Assembly (NCBI GenBank): GCA_963731125.1
Contig: CAVSVP010000032.1
Coordinates: 62,001-126,000 of the forward strand
DNA: 64,000 nt
Reading direction: 5' to 3'
Source of the DNA: CAVSVP01 sp963731125
GTDB lineage: Bacteria > Pseudomonadota > Gammaproteobacteria > Competibacterales > Competibacteraceae
The translations under genes were made by a program, and so were the position numbers. Positions within the stretch are counted from its first letter, which is position 1, and every line of letters starts with the position of its first letter. Below the pieces are notes generated by a model. It was not told where the DNA came from. It saw only the letters and a list, made by a program, of their open reading frames with translations, and ran no database searches. This document shows positions 8,294-17,187 of this stretch, one piece after another.

Positions 8294-9451
8294 ATGTTCG
8301 AATCGATCGAACAGACGATCGAGCAGCTGCATGGTCAATCCTATATCTGCGACCGTAAACTCGCCACCGTCGCTTTTCTGGCCCTTAAAATGCGCAAGCC
8401 CATTCTGATTGAGGGTCCGGCCGGTGTCGGTAAAACGGAACTGGCCAAGGTGGCTGCCCAGGCGCTGCAGCGGCCACTCATTCGCCTCCAGTGTTACGGT
8501 GGCTTGGATGAAAACCGGGCTCTTTATGAATGGGAATACGGCAAACAACTGCTCTACACGCAGATCCTGCGCGATAAGATCAGTCGGTTTTTCGATGGTA
8601 TCGACGATTTACGTGATGCGGTGGAGCAACTTCGTCAGCACGAGGATGTCTTTTTCTCGGAGCACTTTATTGTCCGACGCCCTATCCTGCAAGCGATCAG
8701 CGCACCGGAACCGGTTGTCTTGCTGATTGATGAGATCGACCGGGCCGAAGAACAATTCGAAGCCTTTCTGCTGGAAGTGCTTAGCGATTTTCAGATCAGC
8801 ATTCCGGAGATCGGCACTGTCAAGGCCAAGACACCGCCCTACGTGGTGATTACCAGTAACAATACCCGCGATTTAAGCGACGCGCTAAAGCGGCGCTGCC
8901 TGCATCTTTTTATCGGCTATCCGGACGAACAGCGGGAACTCGAAATTATCCGACTTAAGGTGCCGGAAATCAGTGACCAACTCGCTGCTCAGGTGGTCAA
9001 TGTCATTCGCCGGATGCGGGCTCTCGATTTGCGCAAGGCACCGAGTATCAGCGAGACACTGGACTGGGCCCAAGCGCTGGTCCTGCTTAACGCTCCGACG
9101 CTGAACCGCGAGCTGATCGAAGAGACGCTGCAGCTTCTGGTGAAGTACGATCGTGACGCCCAACGGGTTAATGAACAACTGCATTGGCTTCTCGAAGACG
9201 TGCCTACCACCCACGGCCATGATCATGTCCATCCCCCGGGACACGGGCATGCTCACGGGCACGGACACCATTCTCATGGCCATGCGCATCCCCATTCCGA
9301 TCACCAGCCCGGTAAAAAGGAGCAGTTGCGCCCCCCGTCGCTACCTGCGGAACCCGATTTACAGGATATGGAAACCCGTCAACAGGAGCATTCGGCGCGC
9401 TACTTTAGCACCTATCGAGGCCGTACCGACGGCAAAATCCGGGAATCGTAA
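8294..9451 (+). CDS. MoxR-family AAA+ ATPase with His-rich C-terminal tail
   Basis: The start is set at the ATG at 8294 (MFESIEQT) because GGGGGAT precedes it at good spacing; about 385 residues. Walker A GPAGVGKTE, Walker B VLLIDEIDRA and the sensor region ITSNNTRDLS are clear. The tail is unusual: after residue about 305 comes a stretch with at least 15 histidines (for example GHGHAHGHGHHSHGHAH), a likely metal-binding segment. MoxR ATPases work with VWA partners as chaperones that activate metalloenzymes or insert metals (CoxD/CoxE, NorQ/NorD, CbbQ/CbbO). The gene overlaps the VWA gene start (TAATG). By position it is probably the maturation ATPase for the methanol dehydrogenase. Confidence 0.88.
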   Translation: MFESIEQTIEQLHGQSYICDRKLATVAFLALKMRKPILIEGPAGVGKTELAKVAAQALQRPLIRLQCYGGLDENRALYEWEYGKQLLYTQILRDKISRFFDGIDDLRDAVEQLRQHEDVFFSEHFIVRRPILQAISAPEPVVLLIDEIDRAEEQFEAFLLEVLSDFQISIPEIGTVKAKTPPYVVITSNNTRDLSDALKRRCLHLFIGYPDEQRELEIIRLKVPEISDQLAAQVVNVIRRMRALDLRKAPSISETLDWAQALVLLNAPTLNRELIEETLQLLVKYDRDAQRVNEQLHWLLEDVPTTHGHDHVHPPGHGHAHGHGHHSHGHAHPHSDHQPGKKEQLRPPSLPAEPDLQDMETRQQEHSARYFSTYRGRTDGKIRES

Positions 9452-10986
9452 TGGATATTGCCATTAACCGCTTCGTCTGTCTGCTCAAGCGTCATGGCGT
9501 GCGCATTTCACCCTCCGAGTCCATCGACGCCATGCAGGCCCTAGCCTATGCCCCATTGCAGGAGCGCGAGACGGTGCGCACGGTGCTGCGCAGCACCCTC
9601 ATCAAGGATACCCACGATATCCCGGTGTTCGAGGAATTGTTCGAACTTTTCTTCAACCTGCCAAAGCAGCCCTTTTCTCAAACGCCGGGGCATGCTCACG
9701 CTCACCATCACGCCGACGAGCCCAGTGAACCAGAACGAATCGTATTTGAACCCGACGATAAGGGAATAACCCAAAACGACGGTGACCACGCCCATGGCAA
9801 GCCCGTGGAAATTCGGGATTACTTCGACCCCGACAAGATGGTGACCCGCTTTAACCCGCACCAGGATCCCAATCAGCTTAGCCTGTCGGCCCTTAGCCAA
9901 AACTTGATCTTAAACCGGAACAAAGGGCTCCTTGATCGCGTGATGAAGCGAGTCACCCACCAGCTCAACGTGCGCCGGGTAAAAAATATCGCACAACCGG
10001 GTGAACTGAATTGCAACGAGGCCATAGAGACACTGGATGAGGATCTGGTAGCCAATGCCGTTACCGAGCTTTTAGACGAGCTGCGCGATCTGGAAGTGGA
10101 TGAGCAATGGGTCAGCCGATTAGCCGGCCAGATCGATGGCATTATTGCCAATCTGCCGGAACTGCTAAAGCACTATATCGAGCGCGAACTGGCTCTGCAA
10201 CGTCAGCAGCCCTCTCCGGCACAGCCTATCCATTCGGCCTATGACTACCGTTTTACGGAACAAGAGCGCCGGGAGATGGAAGAGATCGTCCGCCGCCTAG
10301 GACGGCAGATGCGGGGCGCCCGATCTTATCGCCGGGTGATCAGCCGCCGGGGGCGTATCCATATTGCCCAGACACTGCGCAATAGCCTTAGGTACGAAGG
10401 CATACCTTTTCATCCGGTGGTAACCCGCTACCGGAATGACAAACCCCGCCTTGTCGTCATTTGCGACGTCAGCCTATCGGTGCGCAACACCGCTCGCTTT
10501 ATGCTGCATTTAGTCTATAGCTTACAATCCCTTTTCGAGCAGGTGCGCAGTTTCGTATTTGTCAGCGACCTTGCCGATGCCAGCCAGTATTTCGAACAGT
10601 TGAGCATTGACGAGGCCATTGCCACGGTGTTTAACGGCGAATTGCTGGACGCCGACGCCAACAGCAATTACGGCCGTGCGCTAGCTATCTTTCACCAACA
10701 GCACCTGACCACCGTCACCCATCAGACCACTGTATTGATTCTGGGCGACGGTCGCGGTAACCGCAACCCGCCCAATGCCTGGGCACTCGAAGAAATCCGC
10801 CGCCGCGCCAAACAGCTGATTTGGTTATCACCGGAACCCAGAGGCAGCTGGGGATTAGGGAGTTCGGATATGCCGCTTTATGAACCGATTTGTCATCGCA
10901 CTGAGGTTGTCCGTAACCTCAAACAACTGGGACAGGTTGCCGAGCACTGGTTGCGTGGCTCCGTTGGAGCGCCGCCCCATGGCTGA
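9451..10986 (+). CDS. VWA (CoxE-type) metalloenzyme maturation protein with His-rich segment
   Basis: 511 residues. The C-terminal half is a von Willebrand A domain of the CoxE class with the metal-site motif DVSLS (about residue 337) and the downstream LGDGRGN. The N-terminal part is helical and carries two His-rich patches, GHAHAHHHAD (about 86-95) and GDHAHGK (about 111-117). Start and stop overlap the preceding moxR gene, so the two are translationally coupled. The usual role of the pair is ATP-driven remodelling or metal loading of a client enzyme. The matching His patches in both partners suggest handling of Zn, Fe or another transition metal for Mdo. An alternative client is the AOR further downstream. 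Confidence 0.85.
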   Translation: MDIAINRFVCLLKRHGVRISPSESIDAMQALAYAPLQERETVRTVLRSTLIKDTHDIPVFEELFELFFNLPKQPFSQTPGHAHAHHHADEPSEPERIVFEPDDKGITQNDGDHAHGKPVEIRDYFDPDKMVTRFNPHQDPNQLSLSALSQNLILNRNKGLLDRVMKRVTHQLNVRRVKNIAQPGELNCNEAIETLDEDLVANAVTELLDELRDLEVDEQWVSRLAGQIDGIIANLPELLKHYIERELALQRQQPSPAQPIHSAYDYRFTEQERREMEEIVRRLGRQMRGARSYRRVISRRGRIHIAQTLRNSLRYEGIPFHPVVTRYRNDKPRLVVICDVSLSVRNTARFMLHLVYSLQSLFEQVRSFVFVSDLADASQYFEQLSIDEAIATVFNGELLDADANSNYGRALAIFHQQHLTTVTHQTTVLILGDGRGNRNPPNAWALEEIRRRAKQLIWLSPEPRGSWGLGSSDMPLYEPICHRTEVVRNLKQLGQVAEHWLRGSVGAPPHG

Positions 10987-11009
10987 AGCAAGACGTCCTC
11001 TGAGAGAGA

Positions 11010-12086
11010 ATGCGCACCGGTGATGATCTTAGCAAGCGTATGATTCCGCTAATGCTCTCCCAATACCGCCATGGGCTGCTCGCGGAGTGTCTGGCACAAC
11101 GCACGACACCGGTAGCCAGGAGCGCTCACTTTGCCCTTTACGAACTCGATGGGGGCCCCGCTGATGGAGTTCTCCCCAACGAATATGTTGTCGTTCACGA
11201 TTTCAGTCCGGCACAAATCGATAATAATATCGGCTACTATGTTGCCAATGAATTGCTTCCGTTACTCGCTAACGTCCACGGACACCGGCAAGGGAATCAT
11301 TATCGCTACAGCCCACAGGAACTTTTCGAGCGCTGCGTAGGCGCCATCGTCCGTTCCATGGACGGCAACGAGCGGCGCGCCTGGCATCTGTTCTACGACA
11401 ACACGTTAACCGCCCTGAGCCACAGCGCATCGCCAGGCGCTTGCGGTTCAGCGCAAGATACCTGCCCCGCCGCAGCGGCGGATTACCCTCGGACACACGA
11501 TTTTATTGCCGAGTTCGGCGCCATCTATCAACAAACCATACATTTACTGGCTGAGCTAAAGCGCGTCTCGTGTCGCCCGTATACCGTGCTTGATGTCGCC
11601 GCTTGTTTTGGTTTTTTCCCTTTATTGCTGGCCGAAATAACCCGGGGGAAAGGGGAAAACAACGCCTGGCATATCGTCGCTTGCGACCATAACCCGGCGC
11701 TGGTGGCGCTGGCTACCGATTACGCCCGGCAGCGGCAGTTTGCCGCGGTCACTTTCCGGCTTGCGGACATTTTCGCAGACGACATTCAGCAGACCTTGCC
11801 CCTCGCAAGGCGACCCTTCGACGCCGTAACGGCCATTCACCTGCTTGAACATCTGGACCCCGAGCAAACCTCGGTAGCGCTGACCCAGCTCTGGCAGCTA
11901 ACGGGGCAGCGCCTCATCATCGCCGTACCGCTGGAGGAAAAACCGGATGCCCGATTTGGCCATCGGCAGGTGTTTAATCGGGAACGACTACTCGCCCTCG
12001 GTCAGCAGCTAGGGGGGCATTATGACTATTTCGAATACCATGGCGGCTGGCTTGTCATCGACCGGCCACGGCAAAACGCAACATAA
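11010..12086 (+). CDS. Class I SAM-dependent methyltransferase, MftM-like candidate
   Basis: 358 residues. The C-terminal half holds a Rossmann methyltransferase core: motif I LDVAACFGFFPLLLAE (about 194-209), the acidic loop VACDHNP, and AIHLLEHLDPEQ at motif IV. The N-terminal 150 residues are not recognised. In actinobacteria, MftM 2-O-methylates a glucose of the mycofactocin glycan; a methyltransferase in the same run as MftC/E/F fits that job. The assignment rests on context and fold only. Another substrate, such as the peptide core, is possible. Confidence 0.6.
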   Translation: MRTGDDLSKRMIPLMLSQYRHGLLAECLAQRTTPVARSAHFALYELDGGPADGVLPNEYVVVHDFSPAQIDNNIGYYVANELLPLLANVHGHRQGNHYRYSPQELFERCVGAIVRSMDGNERRAWHLFYDNTLTALSHSASPGACGSAQDTCPAAAADYPRTHDFIAEFGAIYQQTIHLLAELKRVSCRPYTVLDVAACFGFFPLLLAEITRGKGENNAWHIVACDHNPALVALATDYARQRQFAAVTFRLADIFADDIQQTLPLARRPFDAVTAIHLLEHLDPEQTSVALTQLWQLTGQRLIIAVPLEEKPDARFGHRQVFNRERLLALGQQLGGHYDYFEYHGGWLVIDRPRQNAT

Positions 12087-12109
12087 CGCGCACCAAGCAA
12101 GAGGTTGTT

Positions 12110-13165
12110 ATGAGCTATGACATTTTTCGACAAGGACTTAACGCTCCCATTTGCCTAACCTGGGAGATTACCTATGGCTGCAACCTACGCTGCGTGCACT
12201 GTTTATCTTCATCAGGGCACCGTCGCAAAGACGAACTGAGTACGACGGAGGCCAAGCTTTTGATCGACGAGTGGGCGGCGCTGAAGGTCTTCTATATCAA
12301 CGTTGGCGGCGGCGAACCCATGAGCCGGCGGGATTTTTTCGAGTTAATGGACTACGCTTTAGGGCACGGCATCGGTGTGAAATTTAGCACCAACGGCACG
12401 CTAATCGATGACGCCGCCGCCGCCTGGATCGCCTCTCGGGATTACCTGGACGTGCAAATCAGCCTGGATGGCGCAACGCCGGAAACCAATGACCCGGTGC
12501 GCGGCGCGGGCTCCTATGAGCGCGCCCGACGCGCCATGGAACGTCTGGCCAAACAAGGTTTTCCTTTTAAAATCAATACCACGATTACCCGTCACAATTA
12601 CCCGCAAATCGATGACCTTTATGCCATGGCAAAGCACTATGGTGCGGAACTGCGCCTGACCCGGCTGCGCCCCACCGGGCGCGGCGGTGAGGTATGGGAG
12701 GATCTGCGCCCCAGCCACACCCAGAACCGGGGATTATATGACTGGTTAGTCATCCATCCGGACGTACTGACGGGCGACTCGTTTTTTCATCTGTCGGCTT
12801 ATGGGCAATCTCTGGAAGGCTTAAATATGTGCGGTGCCGGACGTATCGTCTGTTGCGTCGATCCGGTGGGTGAGGTGTATGCCTGTCCTTTCCTGTTGGA
12901 CCCGGCATTTTCCGGTGGTAACGTGCGCCAGCCCGGCGGTTTCACCCGCGTGTGGCAGGCTTCGCCGGTTTTTGCACAGTTACGGGAATGGCAGGTGGGG
13001 GGCAACTGCCAGACCTGCAACGCCTACGACAAATGCCATGGCGGATGTATCGCCGTTAAGCATTTCACCCAACGTTCTTTGGATGCCCCTGACCCGGACT
13101 GTGTATTCCAGCATGAAACTTCTTTCCCTGTCCCAGTCAAGGCCACAGCCAAGCACCTGGCCTAG
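12110..13165 (+). CDS. mftC: Mycofactocin radical SAM maturase MftC
   Basis: 351 residues. The radical SAM cluster motif is CNLRCVHC (C-x3-C-x2-C, near residue 24). NVGGGEPM provides the SAM-binding GGEP motif. A C-terminal SPASM region carries cysteines in CGAGRIVCCVDPVGEVYACP and CQTCNAYDKCHGGC for auxiliary Fe-S clusters. MftC decarboxylates the C-terminal Tyr of MftA and then forms the Val-Tyr crosslink, using MftB as recognition partner. Here it is separated from mftA and mftB by about 10 kb, which is not the usual actinobacterial order. The overall match to PqqE/SPASM proteins and the presence of MftA, B, E and F make the call firm. Confidence 0.9.
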   Translation: MSYDIFRQGLNAPICLTWEITYGCNLRCVHCLSSSGHRRKDELSTTEAKLLIDEWAALKVFYINVGGGEPMSRRDFFELMDYALGHGIGVKFSTNGTLIDDAAAAWIASRDYLDVQISLDGATPETNDPVRGAGSYERARRAMERLAKQGFPFKINTTITRHNYPQIDDLYAMAKHYGAELRLTRLRPTGRGGEVWEDLRPSHTQNRGLYDWLVIHPDVLTGDSFFHLSAYGQSLEGLNMCGAGRIVCCVDPVGEVYACPFLLDPAFSGGNVRQPGGFTRVWQASPVFAQLREWQVGGNCQTCNAYDKCHGGCIAVKHFTQRSLDAPDPDCVFQHETSFPVPVKATAKHLA

Positions 13166-13249
13166 TCATCGCGTGCAACGCGGCGGCCTGCCGAACGCTG
13201 GTGAATACCGACCGCTAATATCGCAGATTCGCGTGCAGGATAAACAGCT

Positions 13250-15226
13250 ATGAGCAACCTGTCAGAGAATAGTTACGAGGGCCTCTTCGCTCCGTTGGCC
13301 CTAGGACAGAAAACGGCGCCCAATCGCTTGGTATTTGCTGCACATCAGACCAACTTCGCCGCCCATCATCGCTTTGAAAAACGCCACGCCGCTTATTATA
13401 CCGCGCGCGCTGCGGGCGGCGTGGGCCTGCTGGTACTCGAAGGCAGCGTGGTGCACGCCTCGGACCGACCCTACGACTATGTCATTGCCGGTTACACCGA
13501 GCAAGTGGTCGACGGGTACCGGTTAGTGGCCGAGGCGGTTCACCGCCACGGCGCCCTGGTGCTGGCGCATTTGACCCATAGCGGGATGCAGGGCAGCAGT
13601 CACTTTTCCCAGCTGCCCCTCTGGGCGCCCTCGCCGGTCCCGGAAGTCAGCAGCCGGGAAATGCCCAAGGAGATGGAAGACGAGGATATCGCGGCGGTGG
13701 TCCATGGCTTCGCCCGCGCCGCCCAATACGCCATGGCCGGCGGCTTGGACGGCGTGGAACTGAATGCGGGTCAGGATAGTCTGATTCGCCAGTTTCTATC
13801 ACCCCTGACAAATCTACGCAGCGATGCCTACGGCGGCAGTCTGGATAACCGGTTGCGCTTCGCGCGTGAGGTTATTCGCGCGGTGCGCGAGCAGGTCGGC
13901 CGCAACGGCATTGTTGGGCTACGTCTCTCGGGCGATGAGCATGCGCCCTGGGCCGGTCTCAAACCGGAGGATGCCGCTGACATAGCCCGCCTGCTGGCCA
14001 CCGACGCAATGCTCGATTTTATCAGCGTAACCAGCGGCAGTATTTACAGCGGCCACCTAACCCGGCCCGGGCTGTACCTGCCGCCGGGGTTCGCCGTCTC
14101 ATTGGCGGCTACCATTAAAGCGGCGGTATCGCTGCCTGTCTTTGCCCAGGGCAGTCTCGTTGATCCTCGCATGGCGGCTACGCTGCTGGCGGAACAGCAG
14201 GCGGATGCCGTGGAAATGACCCGCGCGCTGATTGCCGATCCCGATCTGCCCAATAAGCTGCGGAAGGGTCTCGCGGAAGATATACGGCCTTGTTTGCTTG
14301 CCAATCAGGATAATATCATCGGCCTGGTACAAAACCCGCGACTTAGCTGCGTCAACAATCCTGCGGCCGGTTACGAAGACGACGCTGAGTTTGCCCCGCT
14401 AACACCGGCTCCCGTGCGCCATCAGGTCATGGTGGTCGGCGGCGGCGCGGCTGGTCTGGAGGCCGCTCGCGTGGCGGCCTTACGCGGTCATCAGGTGACG
14501 CTCTATGAACAACACCATCAGCTTGGAGGCGCCCTGCGTCTGGCGGCGGCGGCCCCGGGACGGGAACGGTTGGCGCTGGCGGTAGACTGGCTGGAAGCGC
14601 AGATACGCAAGCTGGGTGTTGCCATTAACACCGGCACTGAAGTCACGCCGGCCCTGGTACGTCGGGAAGCGCCGGAAGCGGTGATCGTGGCGGTGGGCGG
14701 TATTCCCAGCCGGCAGCGGGCGATTGCGGTTGAAGAAACGGCGCCGGTAGTCAATCCGCGCCAGGTACTGTGCGGCGAGGTACCGGATCAACCGGGAAAG
14801 GCGGTGCTGCTGGATGCCATCGGCGATCAAGTCGGCATGGGTGTCGCCGAATGGCTAGCCGATCACGGCTGGCAAGTGGAAGTGGTCACCGGAGATATGT
14901 TCGTCGGGCAACGCCTAACCGCTTCCCTGGAATTAACACCCTGGAACCAGCGAGCCTGTGCCAAGGGTATCGTCTTTCGCCCTCAGCTTAGCGTAGAGCG
15001 CGTCACCGGGAGCACGGTAGTTGCCGTCGATCCCTTCGACCATCGAGAGGTTCACATCGAGGACATCGATCTGGTCGTGGATATTACTCACGAAGTGCCC
15101 AATGAGACCCTGTATTTTGCTCTGAAACATGCCGGGCAGCGGGTATTTCGGGCGGGTGATTGTGTCGCGCCGCGTTATCTAAACCAAGCGATCCTGGAAG
15201 GCTATCGGGTTGGCCGGGAGGTGTAG
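13250..15226 (+). CDS. Mycofactocin-system OYE/FadH-family flavoprotein 1 (Fe-S ligands incomplete)
   Basis: 658 residues with the 2,4-dienoyl-CoA reductase layout: an N-terminal FMN-binding TIM barrel (about 1-340), a short cluster region, then an FAD/NAD(P)-type Rossmann part starting with VVGGGAAGLEAARVAA (about 391-406). In relatives the hinge has CxxCxxxC...C for a [4Fe-4S] cluster. Here it reads CLLANQDN...RLSC, so two of the four ligands are missing. The partner encoded next door keeps all four. The ribosome-binding site is weak. It may relay electrons between reduced mycofactocin and the adjacent ETF; that role is inference. Two such OYE paralogues are known companions of mycofactocin outside mycobacteria. 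Confidence 0.82.
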   Translation: MSNLSENSYEGLFAPLALGQKTAPNRLVFAAHQTNFAAHHRFEKRHAAYYTARAAGGVGLLVLEGSVVHASDRPYDYVIAGYTEQVVDGYRLVAEAVHRHGALVLAHLTHSGMQGSSHFSQLPLWAPSPVPEVSSREMPKEMEDEDIAAVVHGFARAAQYAMAGGLDGVELNAGQDSLIRQFLSPLTNLRSDAYGGSLDNRLRFAREVIRAVREQVGRNGIVGLRLSGDEHAPWAGLKPEDAADIARLLATDAMLDFISVTSGSIYSGHLTRPGLYLPPGFAVSLAATIKAAVSLPVFAQGSLVDPRMAATLLAEQQADAVEMTRALIADPDLPNKLRKGLAEDIRPCLLANQDNIIGLVQNPRLSCVNNPAAGYEDDAEFAPLTPAPVRHQVMVVGGGAAGLEAARVAALRGHQVTLYEQHHQLGGALRLAAAAPGRERLALAVDWLEAQIRKLGVAINTGTEVTPALVRREAPEAVIVAVGGIPSRQRAIAVEETAPVVNPRQVLCGEVPDQPGKAVLLDAIGDQVGMGVAEWLADHGWQVEVVTGDMFVGQRLTASLELTPWNQRACAKGIVFRPQLSVERVTGSTVVAVDPFDHREVHIEDIDLVVDITHEVPNETLYFALKHAGQRVFRAGDCVAPRYLNQAILEGYRVGREV

Positions 15227-15228
15227 TA

Positions 15229-17187
15229 ATGAGTACCCAACAGCGACTTTTGTTTACACCCCTTAAGCTCGGTAATCTCACCCTGCAAAACCGGATTGTT
15301 TTCTCGGCGCACCTGACCAATTACGCCGAAGACAATCTCGCCAGCGACCGCCATGCCTATTACTACCGGGAGCGCGCTCGGGGCGGGGTCGGTTTGATTA
15401 TTACCGAAGAGCATTCCACGCATCCCACCGATCATCCCTATGAAAAACTGATTCATGCATTTCACCCCAAGGTAATACCCGGCTACCGGCGCATCACGGA
15501 AATGGTGCATGCCGAAGGGGTGCCCATTTTAGCCCAGATTAACCATAACGGCGGGCAAAGCAGTGGTATGTTTACGCGTCTGCCGGCCTGGGCGCCATCG
15601 GCCATCGCCGACCCCCTATTCCGGGAAGTTCCCAAGGCCGTAGAACATGAAGATATACAAGAGGTCATTCAAGGCTATGCCCAGGTAGCAGAATACACCA
15701 AACGGGGTGGTTTTGACGGGGTGGAACTGCAATGTTCGCACTCTTCTATCGTTCGCCAGTTTCTCTCCCGCAACACCAACCACCGTACCGATCAATACGG
15801 TGGCGGCCTGGAAAATCGCATGCGGTTGTTACGGGAAATTATCGCCGCCATCCGCATGGCGGTAGGCCGGGATTACGTCATCAGTGTGCGGCTGTGCGGC
15901 GATGAACTGATTCGCGACGGCATCACCATCGATGAAACGGTAGCCGCCGCCCGTATTCTCGAGGCGGATAAGCAGATCGACTGCATCAACACCAGCATCG
16001 GAACCGCCACTCAAACCCTCTATATGATTGAAGCCTCGATGCGGATTCCGCCGAACTATGCCATGTTCATTCCCTCGGCCATCCGCAAGGCGGTACGCCT
16101 GCCGGTCATCGGCGTCGGCCGGGTTAAAGATCCAATCCAAGCCGAGCGGGTACTGACCGAGGGACATGCCGATTTGGTGGGCGTCGTACGAGCGCAGATC
16201 GCCGATCCGGAGTTTGCCCGAAAATCCCGGGAAAACCGCGTCGACGATATTCGTCTGTGCCTGTCCTGTAACCAGGAATGTGTCGGTCGGATGGGGTTAA
16301 ACCGCTGGCTGGGCTGCATCGAGACGCCGGCTACCGGACGGGAACAGGAATATGGCCTGGGCACCTTGCGGCCTGTCCAAAACCCCAAACGAGTGGTGGT
16401 CGTAGGCGGCGGACCCGCGGGCTTAAAAGCGGCCGTTATCGCGGCACGGCGCGGCCATCATGTGACGTTGCTGGAAAAAGAACCCCGCCTGGGCGGCCAA
16501 GTGGTCTGGGCGACGCGGGTGGCCGCCCGGGCGGAATTCGGTGATATCGTGCGCAACTTGCTTCATGAAATTCCCCAGGTTGGGGTCACCGTGCGCACCG
16601 GCGTTATCGCTACCCCGGAGACCGTGCTGGCGGAAAAACCCGATGCCGTTGTCATTGCTACCGGCTCGGCCCCCGACCGCCAGGCGATCCCCGGCGCGGA
16701 AGGCCCTGAAATCGCCGACGTTACCGATATACTATCCGGTGAGGTCAGACCGGGCAAACGGGTATTAGTGATAGATCGGCTGGGCTTTCATGAGGCCACC
16801 AGTGTGGCCGAGTATATGGCCGAACAAGGTTGTGAGGTCGAAGTGGTTACACCGACGCTTTATGTCGGTCAGGATCTAGGCATCACGTTGGATCTGGAAA
16901 ACTGGTACCGGCAAGCACGACGGCTGGGGATCCAATGTACGCCAAACCACTCGGTATTGAGCATCGCCGATGGGGTAGTCACGGCACTCCATAATTACAG
17001 TGGTCAGTTGGTCACTTTTGCCAAGGCGGATACCGTGGTGCTGGCGATTCATCGCCGGGCTGAGGCGCAACTTTATCAGGCGTTGTGGGGCAAGGTAGCC
17101 GATCTGCACCGGGTGGGCGATTGCGTGGCACCTCGCCGTGCCCACGCAGCCATTATTGAAGGCGAGAAAGCGGGGAGGGCCATCTGA
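15229..17187 (+). CDS. Mycofactocin-system OYE/FadH-family flavoprotein 2
   Basis: 652 residues, starting at the ATG three bases after the TAG of the previous gene. It has an FMN TIM barrel, the [4Fe-4S] motif CLSCNQECVGR...GC (near residue 343; C-x2-C-x3-C-x11-C), then the FAD-binding VVVGGGPAGLKAAVIAARRG. The fold moves electrons between FMN, Fe-S and FAD. The stop overlaps the ETF alpha start (ATGA), implying coupled synthesis with ETF. It is probably the Fe-S-competent half of a pair with the preceding protein. Confidence 0.85.
   Translation: MSTQQRLLFTPLKLGNLTLQNRIVFSAHLTNYAEDNLASDRHAYYYRERARGGVGLIITEEHSTHPTDHPYEKLIHAFHPKVIPGYRRITEMVHAEGVPILAQINHNGGQSSGMFTRLPAWAPSAIADPLFREVPKAVEHEDIQEVIQGYAQVAEYTKRGGFDGVELQCSHSSIVRQFLSRNTNHRTDQYGGGLENRMRLLREIIAAIRMAVGRDYVISVRLCGDELIRDGITIDETVAAARILEADKQIDCINTSIGTATQTLYMIEASMRIPPNYAMFIPSAIRKAVRLPVIGVGRVKDPIQAERVLTEGHADLVGVVRAQIADPEFARKSRENRVDDIRLCLSCNQECVGRMGLNRWLGCIETPATGREQEYGLGTLRPVQNPKRVVVVGGGPAGLKAAVIAARRGHHVTLLEKEPRLGGQVVWATRVAARAEFGDIVRNLLHEIPQVGVTVRTGVIATPETVLAEKPDAVVIATGSAPDRQAIPGAEGPEIADVTDILSGEVRPGKRVLVIDRLGFHEATSVAEYMAEQGCEVEVVTPTLYVGQDLGITLDLENWYRQARRLGIQCTPNHSVLSIADGVVTALHNYSGQLVTFAKADTVVLAIHRRAEAQLYQALWGKVADLHRVGDCVAPRRAHAAIIEGEKAGRAI

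Noticed and set aside
9219..9305. His-codon-rich stretch in moxR considered as a low-complexity sequencing artefact
   Set aside because: The frame stays open through it, the downstream protein continues normally, and the partner gene carries a similar His patch.
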